NCBI GenBank assembly: GCA_902783445.1
Contig: CACZQX010000047.1
Location: 1-5,933 of the forward strand
Length of the DNA stretch: 5,933 nt
Direction of reading: 5' to 3'
From: an uncultured Lachnospiraceae bacterium
GTDB lineage: Bacteria > Bacillota > Clostridia > Lachnospirales > Lachnospiraceae
In this document: positions 1 through 4,902 of the stretch, one piece after another
How positions within the stretch are numbered: the first letter of the stretch is position 1
Layout: every line of letters begins with the position of its first letter
Position numbers and translations under genes: made by a program
Notes under the pieces: model-generated
The model's input: only the letters and a program-made list of their open reading frames with translations
Databases searched by the model: none
What the model was told of the DNA's origin: nothing

Positions 1-726
1 AAGAGGCTTAAACTCGAAGTCCAGCTTTTGATGCTTCCAAACCATGTCATACCAAAGGCCCAAAGCTTCTTCTTCCTTTTCGATGGCTTTGGAAAGCCTT
101 TCTTCGGCCTCGGCGTGTTCGTCACTTACAACCTTTTTTTCTTCTTTTTCTTCTTCGGGATAATCCGGAAGCTCATCATCCTTCTCTTCTTTCGGAGCCG
201 GACGGGAAGGTTTTGCCTTCTCTTCTTTTGTGTCTTTTAAAGGACGTTCAAATATGCCTTCTTCCGGCATTGTTGCATCTATTATTTTATTTAAAACATC
301 TTCGTATGTGGAACCGGCGCCACCGACCTTAAAGTAAACACCTTTGGAATCTAAGCTTACTTCAGCACCGAATTCGGAAAAAATACCGGCAAAAAGCTTG
401 TTGAGCTGAGGGTATTTTTGCTTAACGTTAAGACCTTTAAGCATGCCCCATTTGCCGAAAACATACATGATTATATTGATTGCGTTGATTAAATGGTGAT
501 TGCCCCTGCATTCGATGGCAAGACTTTCGGAAATGGGATTTGACATCATATCCATGAAAATCTTTCTGTTATCGAAGGAGCAGCAAAGAGAATAGCTTTT
601 ACCGTAAAGGATAATGTTATCGTTATTGACAATAAAAATACCGCGCCAGCCTATGTCGCGTTTGTATTGTCTTAACATTTGTGAAAAAGATTCTTCCAAG
701 TCAGGACTTGCTTTAAGAATTAACAT
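1..726 (-). CDS. Unrecognised protein, N-terminal 242 residues (3' end beyond the window)
   Basis: I do not recognise this protein. Reading the minus strand from the ATG at 724-726 gives 242 codons without a stop, open at the left edge. The start is supported by a purine-rich AAGGGG just upstream and by the frame staying open. Residues 1-155 look like a folded soluble domain with alternating hydrophobic stretches (for example GWRGIFIV near 26-33 and NIIMYVFGKWGMLKGLNV near 84-101). There is no signal peptide or clear membrane helix, so it is probably cytoplasmic. Residues 160-220 form a charged Lys/Glu/Pro-rich linker (for example KPSRPAPKEEK, then PEEEKEEKK), probably disordered or helical. 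A more ordered segment with two tryptophans (GLWYDMVWKHQKLDFEF) begins near 223, which suggests a second domain past the edge. It is transcribed divergently from the antiporter gene. No function is assigned. Confidence refers to this being a real gene. Confidence 0.85.
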   Translation of the reverse strand, partial: MLILKASPDLEESFSQMLRQYKRDIGWRGIFIVNNDNIILYGKSYSLCCSFDNRKIFMDMMSNPISESLAIECRGNHHLINAINIIMYVFGKWGMLKGLNVKQKYPQLNKLFAGIFSEFGAEVSLDSKGVYFKVGGAGSTYEDVLNKIIDATMPEEGIFERPLKDTKEEKAKPSRPAPKEEKDDELPDYPEEEKEEKKVVSDEHAEAEERLSKAIEKEEEALGLWYDMVWKHQKLDFEFKPL

Positions 727-762
727 TTTATCCCCTTTTTATAATACAGCTTTCTATGAAAT

Positions 763-791
763 ATTTTATCACAAAAAGCGCAAAAGCACCA
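763..791 (-). promoter_or_regulatory. Candidate promoter for the left-edge gene
   Basis: On the minus strand TGATAAAAT (763-771) is an extended -10 element (TGn before TAAAAT). It is preceded 17 bp upstream by a poor -35, TGGTGC (786-791). The position, 37 bp from the ATG, suits the left-edge gene. The weak -35 and the AT-rich surroundings make this only a moderate call. Confidence 0.35.
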
Positions 792-824
792 TTAAAAACA
801 AATGTGTGCATGGCAATATACTTG

Positions 825-853
825 TTGATTTTGCCGTTAATTTACTGTAGAAT
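825..853 (+). promoter_or_regulatory. Candidate SigA-type promoter for the NhaC-family antiporter gene
   Basis: TTGATT (825-830) and TAGAAT (848-853) are separated by exactly 17 bp. This would start transcription near 860 and leave a short leader of about 30 nt. The -35 hexamer is the same as that of the ftsH promoter in this window. No operator or riboswitch-like structure is visible in the leader. Confidence 0.45.
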
Positions 854-890
854 ACATTTTAATGTTTAAAAATATCGGGAGGAGTGCAAA

Positions 891-2576
891 ATGAGCACTA
901 ACAAAAAGAAATATCTGAAGTATATTATTGCTGCGGCAGTAATTGTTGCTATCTGGATTGTAGCCGGCATTAAAGGCGGCGGTCAGGAAGCAGCGGACAC
1001 CATGGTGGCAACTCTTTGGTCAATGGTTCCGCCTATTATAGCCATTGTCTTGGCTTTGATCACAAAAGAAGTTTACAGTTCTTTGCTTATCGGTATTATT
1101 TCCGGAGCCCTTTTCTACACGGGATTCCATCCGGTAAGAGCTTTGGAAACGGTATTAAACGACGGTATCGTAGCTTCTCTTACGGATAAATGGAATATGG
1201 GTATCATAGTATTCCTGGTATTATTGGGAATATTGGTAAGTGTTATTAACAAAGCCGGTGGTTCGGCAGCTTACGGTGAATGGGCGATTAAGCACATTAA
1301 ATCAAGAAAAAGCGCTATGCTTGCAACATTCATTCTCGGCGTTGTAATCTTTATTGACGATTATTTCAACTGCTTGACCGTTGGTTCTGTTATGAAACCG
1401 GTTACGGATTCACACAAGATTTCAAGAGCAAAACTTGCATATATCATTGATGCAACTGCAGCTCCTATTTGTATGATAGCACCTATTTCATCATGGGCTG
1501 CGGCAGTTTCGGGTCTTGTTGAAGGACAAAACGGTATAGCCGTGTTTGTTAGAGCGATTCCTTTTAACTTCTATTCAATACTTACATTTATAATGATTAT
1601 TTTCCTTGCGATTTCACAGATAGATTTCGGACCTATGAAAAAGCACGAATGGAATGCAAAAACAAACGATGATTTATTTACATCGGGTACAAGACACAAA
1701 ACAGATGATGTTGTTAAAAACCCAAGAGCGGGCGTTATCGACCTTGTATTCCCTGTAATCGTACTTATTGTATGCTGCGTAGTCGGAATGATTTATACCG
1801 GCGGTTTCTTCGAAGGTGCAAACTTCATAGATGCTTTTGCAAATTCGGATGCATCCGTAGGTCTTATGTCCGGAGCCTTTGTTGCTCTTATAATTACATT
1901 AATCTTCTACCTTTGCAGAAGAGTGCTTTCATTTAAGAGCTTTATGGAAAGTATTCCAAAGGGATTCATTGCCATGGTACCTGCAATCATAATTCTTACA
2001 TTTGCATGGTCACTTAAAGCAATGACAGGACTCCTTGGTGCAACAGACTTTGTGGAAACGGTCATGGCCGGAAGCGCAGAACACTTCCAGTTATTCCTTC
2101 CTGTAATAATCTTCATCGTTGCAATGCTTATGGCATTTGCTACGGGAACAAGCTGGGGAACATTCGGTATTCTTATTCCTATTGTTTGTGCAGTATTCGG
2201 AAATGCAAACTCAACAATATCCATAATTGCCATTTCTGCATGCCTTGCAGGTGCTGTTTGCGGTGACCATTGTTCACCTATTTCCGATACCACGATTATG
2301 TCATCGGCCGGTGCGGGATGCGATCACGTAAACCACGTATCCACCCAGTTGCCGTATGCTTTGACAGTTGCCGCTGTTTCTGCCGTAAACTACCTTATAG
2401 CAGGTTTCTTGCAGAAAGTTATACCATCATTTGCGGTATGTGCGGTTGTATCAATAGTAATCGGTGCGGGACTTATGATCTTAACGCTGGCAATTATAAG
2501 ATACTTTACAAAATGGGACAGAATGCAAGCCAGAGCGGCTAAAAAGGCAGCCAAAGAAGCGGCTAAAAATCAGTAA
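891..2576 (+). CDS. NhaC-family Na+/H+ antiporter
   Basis: A polytopic inner-membrane protein of 561 residues that is predicted to exchange cytoplasmic Na+ (or a coupled organic anion, as in malate/lactate relatives) for protons. It is assigned to the NhaC antiporter family, part of the ion-transporter superfamily, from sequence I can read. Evidence includes many hydrophobic helices (roughly 11-13), the acidic motif IDDYFN at 155-160, the helix-breaking GTSWGTFG at 418-425 and the hallmark GDHCSPISDTT at 458-468, followed by a His-containing segment (GCDHVNHVSTQLPYAL). A hydrophilic loop near 250-280 carries charged residues. The C-terminus ends in a Lys/Ala-rich tail (about 545-561), probably cytoplasmic. 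The start is fixed by GGGAGGAG at 877-884, 6 nt before the ATG. The gene appears monocistronic, with its own promoter and a terminator just after the TAA. It is longer than the roughly 460-residue classical NhaC, so substrate specificity is uncertain and no symbol is given. Confidence 0.93.
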   Translation: MSTNKKKYLKYIIAAAVIVAIWIVAGIKGGGQEAADTMVATLWSMVPPIIAIVLALITKEVYSSLLIGIISGALFYTGFHPVRALETVLNDGIVASLTDKWNMGIIVFLVLLGILVSVINKAGGSAAYGEWAIKHIKSRKSAMLATFILGVVIFIDDYFNCLTVGSVMKPVTDSHKISRAKLAYIIDATAAPICMIAPISSWAAAVSGLVEGQNGIAVFVRAIPFNFYSILTFIMIIFLAISQIDFGPMKKHEWNAKTNDDLFTSGTRHKTDDVVKNPRAGVIDLVFPVIVLIVCCVVGMIYTGGFFEGANFIDAFANSDASVGLMSGAFVALIITLIFYLCRRVLSFKSFMESIPKGFIAMVPAIIILTFAWSLKAMTGLLGATDFVETVMAGSAEHFQLFLPVIIFIVAMLMAFATGTSWGTFGILIPIVCAVFGNANSTISIIAISACLAGAVCGDHCSPISDTTIMSSAGAGCDHVNHVSTQLPYALTVAAVSAVNYLIAGFLQKVIPSFAVCAVVSIVIGAGLMILTLAIIRYFTKWDRMQARAAKKAAKEAAKNQ

Positions 2577-2596
2577 TATAAAACTAATATGAATTT

Positions 2597-2628
2597 AAAA
2601 AACCACTGAAATTATTTCAGTGGTTTTT
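2597..2628. terminator. Bidirectional Rho-independent terminator between convergent genes
   Basis: An 11-bp perfect stem (2601-2611 pairing with 2615-2625, core CCACTGAAA/TTTCAGTGG) closes on a very short loop. It is flanked by A-runs on the left and T-runs on the right. Read on the plus strand it ends the antiporter transcript in TTTTT. Read on the minus strand it ends the DUF4317 transcript in a T6 run. It lies 24 bp past the antiporter stop and about 30 bp past the DUF4317 stop, so it serves both. Confidence 0.9.
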
Positions 2629-2656
2629 CTTTTATTCATGCCTATGAGCAGTGCAT

Positions 2657-3775
2657 TTATTTAATATTAATGCCGTTAACCGTTACATCATCGTTTATTT
2701 CGATAACCAAACATTTCTTTCCGTCTATTTCTCTTGTTTCGACCAAATCCATACGCTCGGGATTCACTTTCACAACTACATCCGGAGTTTTGATGTCGAA
2801 GCTTCGAAGAGCTGCGATATTGGAAGCGTATACTTCCGATTTTTCGCCCAATTCGTCATCGAATTTTTCGTCAAATTTTTCCATTTTTTCCGCGGATACA
2901 CCGCTGGCTCCGAAAAGAGTTTTGATTTCGGCCTTATCCAAAATTACGGGAGCAGGCTCGTCTTTGTTTTCGTCGATAATTTCATTAAGTTTTTCATGAA
3001 TGTTCTTAACAGTTTCCAAGTCGCAACTATCTTCCAAAGTTTCTTCTATAAGGGCATGGAAGCTGTCTTTTTGACTTCCTGCCGTTAAAGGCTCCTTGCA
3101 ACCAAGGATAGAGTCAATGAAATCTTCGTGGATTTCCTCGGCGGATTTTGTGTAATACAAGACATTGTGAATATCCGTGCTTCTGTCGTTAAAGGCAGGG
3201 AAGATAAATCCAAGTCCCGGAGCACCTACCAGCCAATTTCTTATTTTGTTTACGAAAGTCTCCTTGTTTGCATCATATGTAAGACCCGGCTTTTCAAGGT
3301 CTACCGGGCAGACAGAGCAAAGCAAATATTTGTATACTTCATCGGATGCATCATCCATTTCAAGTCCGTCGCTTGTGCGTCCCGGAATATCGTAATTGTC
3401 ATAAATAAGTAAAATCAAGTAGCTTCCGCTGTGATAATAGTTTTCGATTATCTTGTTGTAAAACTCATCCAAAAGACTGTCATCGGTTAAAGCACTGTCT
3501 CTGAGCTTCATAAGGAAGTTTTGTGTGCCGCCTTCTTCTTCGCTATCCGTCGGAAATTCCATATTCAAAAGGTTTTTTCCGAGACTTCCCGACAAAGTCT
3601 TTCTGAATATCTCAAAATATTTAAATGTTTCTTCTTCCGGCAAGGAAAGAAAAGCATCTTTAAAGCTTGAAATTTTGTTTCTTTCTCCGTCCACATAACA
3701 GCCGCAAATACGTATGATTGAGCATCTGTCCGGCGTGAACTGTTTTTTTATTTCGGCAATCTCTTTTTTAATCAT
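2657..3775 (-). CDS. DUF4317 family protein of unknown function
   Basis: A 372-residue soluble protein without signal peptide or membrane helix. I recognise it as DUF4317 from its opening (MIKKEIAEIKKQF), the RICGCYVDG block at 22-30, FRKTLSGSLGKNLLNMEFP at 57-75, the DGLEMDDASDEVY segment at 136-148, CSVCPV at 153-158 and FPAFNDRSTDIH at 192-203. No biochemical role is known to me for this family. Five cysteines fall in the conserved N-terminal half (18, 24, 26, 153, 156), compatible with metal binding or redox chemistry, but that is inference. Residues from about 230 on are more variable, acidic and predicted helical, ending in a short strand-rich tail. The start at 3775 is chosen because AAGGAG lies 6 nt upstream and family members begin here. 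A TTG ten codons further upstream would place the ribosome binding site inside the gene. The gene has its own strong promoter and is monocistronic. Confidence 0.92.
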   Translation of the reverse strand: MIKKEIAEIKKQFTPDRCSIIRICGCYVDGERNKISSFKDAFLSLPEEETFKYFEIFRKTLSGSLGKNLLNMEFPTDSEEEGGTQNFLMKLRDSALTDDSLLDEFYNKIIENYYHSGSYLILLIYDNYDIPGRTSDGLEMDDASDEVYKYLLCSVCPVDLEKPGLTYDANKETFVNKIRNWLVGAPGLGFIFPAFNDRSTDIHNVLYYTKSAEEIHEDFIDSILGCKEPLTAGSQKDSFHALIEETLEDSCDLETVKNIHEKLNEIIDENKDEPAPVILDKAEIKTLFGASGVSAEKMEKFDEKFDDELGEKSEVYASNIAALRSFDIKTPDVVVKVNPERMDLVETREIDGKKCLVIEINDDVTVNGINIK

Positions 3776-3781
3776 TTTATT

Positions 3782-3787
3782 CTCCTT
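3782..3787 (-). promoter_or_regulatory. Ribosome binding site fixing the DUF4317 start
   Basis: AAGGAG on the minus strand, 6 nt before the ATG at 3773-3775. It favours this ATG over the in-frame TTG at 3803-3805, which has no comparable site. Confidence 0.85.
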
Positions 3788-3792
3788 ATTTG

Positions 3793-3809
3793 CCGCTTGG
3801 ACCAAGCGG
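3793..3809 (-). repeat. Perfect inverted repeat in the DUF4317 leader
   Basis: CCGCTTGG and CCAAGCGG flank a single central base. In RNA the arms would fold into a GC-rich hairpin with a loop of a few bases, 5 nt upstream of the AAGGAG ribosome binding site and inside the predicted leader. There is no following T-run on the minus strand, so it is not a terminator for that transcript. It could be a repressor half-site pair, a 5'-stabilising hairpin or a translation control element. The sequence alone does not decide between these. Confidence 0.6.
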
Positions 3810-3843
3810 ACCTTTTCAAAATTAATCTATCCGAATGAATAAG

Positions 3844-3872
3844 ATTATAAGCTTGCGGCGACTTTCTTTCAA
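3844..3872 (-). promoter_or_regulatory. Strong SigA-type promoter for the DUF4317 gene
   Basis: TTGAAA (3867-3872) and a perfect TATAAT (3844-3849) on the minus strand are separated by exactly 17 bp. Transcription would begin near 3837, giving a leader of about 60 nt that contains the inverted repeat and the ribosome binding site. It is one of the two best promoters in the window. Confidence 0.7.
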
Positions 3873-3903
3873 GATAACATAACTATTTTGGGCTTTATCA
3901 ATA

Positions 3904-3932
3904 TCGACAAGCAGCGGCTTTTATTGTATGAT
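3904..3932 (+). promoter_or_regulatory. Candidate SigA-type promoter for the lipoprotein gene
   Basis: TCGACA (3904-3909) and TATGAT (3927-3932) are 17 bp apart, each close to consensus. The predicted start near 3939 gives a leader of about 28 nt. Its -35 lies 31 bp from the -35 of the opposing DUF4317 promoter, so a regulator bound between them could affect both. Confidence 0.55.
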
Positions 3933-3966
3933 AACTAGGCATAATAAAATTAAGAGGTAGGATAAG

Positions 3967-4680
3967 ATGAAAAATAAAATAATAATTGCATTTATGGCTT
4001 TGCTTGCCTTTGGCTTGCTTACAGCCTGCTCGGATGCGGAGGAAGAAAAAGAGCCCGAGCTTGAAACCACAAGCATAGTGATTGATGATGGAGATGAAGA
4101 AGAATACACAGATCCGGAAATTGCAATCTCTATGTACAATGCAAACGGAAACTCTAAAACAAAAGCAAGCACAAAGGAATCTTTTTATTTTACTCCGACG
4201 GAAGATATAGCAAGCTTTGAGGTATATTTAACCGACGAAGATTCTTTGAATATGGCTCAAAAAGAAGCTTGGAACAAATACTATGACGAGCTTGAAAACA
4301 AAGATAATTACAAAATCGGATATAAGCTTGAAATCGCTTTAAAAGACGGAAATAAATTATCAGGAATCGTTTTAAAACCATCCGATGAAAACGCTTACGG
4401 TGATAACAACACAAGCTTTAGCAACTATCTTGAACTTTGGACTTACGACGATATTAATCAACCTGACGGAATAGGTTGGTACAGCCATTTGCTTGAGTCG
4501 GAATACAATGACAATTCCATACTGTCATCCATAAAGCTTACTTGCGGGGCTGACAGTGCCAAGATAGAAAAGATTACATTAACGGCTTTTGTATATAACA
4601 AAAAGAATGAGGATAAAATAATAAAAACGGGAAATATCGGGGAAAACACTTACACGGTTGAGATGTTTACAAACGATTAA
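3967..4680 (+). CDS. Unrecognised acidic lipoprotein
   Basis: A 237-residue protein that I cannot place in a named family. It starts with a classic lipoprotein signal: MKNK, a hydrophobic core (5-17), then the lipobox L18-T19-A20-C21. Cys21 should be diacylated and the protein anchored to the outer face of the membrane. Residues 22-50 are very rich in Asp and Glu and probably form a flexible tether. The rest (about 52-237) is a globular domain with alternating polar/hydrophobic segments suggesting beta strands (for example FYFTPTEDIASFEVYL and KIEKITLTAFVYNK) around a helical Lys/Glu-rich part near 98-112. There are no transmembrane helices after the signal and no repeats or sortase motif. 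The only other cysteine lies in KLTCGADS. The ATG is preceded by AAGAGG about 9 nt upstream. The gene is monocistronic between its own promoter and terminator. The function is unknown. Confidence 0.88.
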   Translation: MKNKIIIAFMALLAFGLLTACSDAEEEKEPELETTSIVIDDGDEEEYTDPEIAISMYNANGNSKTKASTKESFYFTPTEDIASFEVYLTDEDSLNMAQKEAWNKYYDELENKDNYKIGYKLEIALKDGNKLSGIVLKPSDENAYGDNNTSFSNYLELWTYDDINQPDGIGWYSHLLESEYNDNSILSSIKLTCGADSAKIEKITLTAFVYNKKNEDKIIKTGNIGENTYTVEMFTND

Positions 4681-4683
4681 TAA

Positions 4684-4731
4684 AAAAGGCTGTCGATTTG
4701 ATGATTTAATCATCAATAGCGACAGCCTTTT
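4684..4731 (+). terminator. Two-tier hairpin terminator after the lipoprotein gene
   Basis: An outer stem AAAAGGCTGTCG/CGACAGCCTTTT (4684-4695 with 4720-4731) surrounds a small internal loop. An inner stem TTGATGA/TCATCAA (4698-4704 with 4710-4716) closes on a 5-nt loop. It begins 3 bp after the TAA. The trailing T-run is only four bases, all within the stem, so termination on the plus strand may be less tight than at the other hairpin. On the minus strand the structure is followed by a T6 run. Confidence 0.8.
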
Positions 4732-4834
4732 GATATATGTTATAAAATAAAGGAGATTAAAAAAATATTAATAGAAATTAAAAAAATGCTGAAAATGAAA
4801 ATATGAATAATATTTGAAAATTGAAATGGAATTC

Positions 4835-4863
4835 TTGATTTATAAGCGGTCTAAATTTATAAT
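4835..4863 (+). promoter_or_regulatory. SigA-type promoter for ftsH
   Basis: TTGATT (4835-4840) and a perfect TATAAT (4858-4863) are separated by exactly 17 bp, with strongly AT-rich DNA upstream that could act as an UP element. Transcription would begin near 4870, giving a leader of about 33 nt. The position just before the gene shows that ftsH is expressed independently of the lipoprotein gene. Confidence 0.65.
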
Positions 4864-4875
4864 GATTTATATTGA

Positions 4876-4887
4876 GCGTTTAAACGC
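4876..4887. repeat. Perfect 12-bp palindrome GCGTTTAAACGC in the ftsH leader
   Basis: An uninterrupted self-complementary dodecamer about 13 bp downstream of the ftsH -10, covering roughly +7 to +18. With no loop it is a poor RNA hairpin but a plausible site for a dimeric DNA-binding protein. It does not match the CtsR heptamer repeat or the CIRCE element bound by HrcA. An operator role is inference. Confidence 0.45.
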
Positions 4888-4890
4888 ATG

Positions 4891-4897
4891 AAAGAGG
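4891..4897 (+). promoter_or_regulatory. Ribosome binding site fixing the ftsH start
   Basis: AAAGAGG ends 5 nt before the ATG at 4903. It supports 4903 over the in-frame ATG at 4888, which would leave this site inside the coding region and has only the palindrome upstream. Confidence 0.65.
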
Positions 4898-4902
4898 TTT
4901 TT

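Noticed and set aside
28..240. Phe/Leu-rich plus-strand open frame of 70 codons resembling a membrane peptide
   Set aside because: It is the antisense image of the Lys/Glu-rich linker of the minus-strand gene (GAA/AAA codons read backward become TTC/TTT). It has no ribosome binding site.
614..850. Plus-strand open frame of 78 codons crossing into the intergenic region
   Set aside because: It lies mostly antisense to the start of the left-edge gene, lacks a ribosome binding site and covers the candidate promoters.
1907..2293. Minus-strand open frame of 128 codons inside the antiporter gene
   Set aside because: It is fully antisense to conserved transporter motifs and has no ribosome binding site or recognisable protein features.
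2651..3412. Several plus-strand frames opposite the DUF4317 gene
   Set aside because: They are shadows of a clearly conserved gene on the other strand. Their protein sequences look random, and the terminator lies just upstream of them.
3776..3805. Ten-codon upstream extension of the DUF4317 protein from a TTG
   Set aside because: The extension covers the ribosome binding site and part of the leader inverted repeat, and family members start at the internal MIKKEIAEIKK.
4888..4902. Alternative ftsH start at ATG 4888, adding MKEVF
   Set aside because: It has no good ribosome binding site, whereas AAAGAGG at 4891-4897 is well placed for the ATG at 4903. It remains possible, and only five residues differ.
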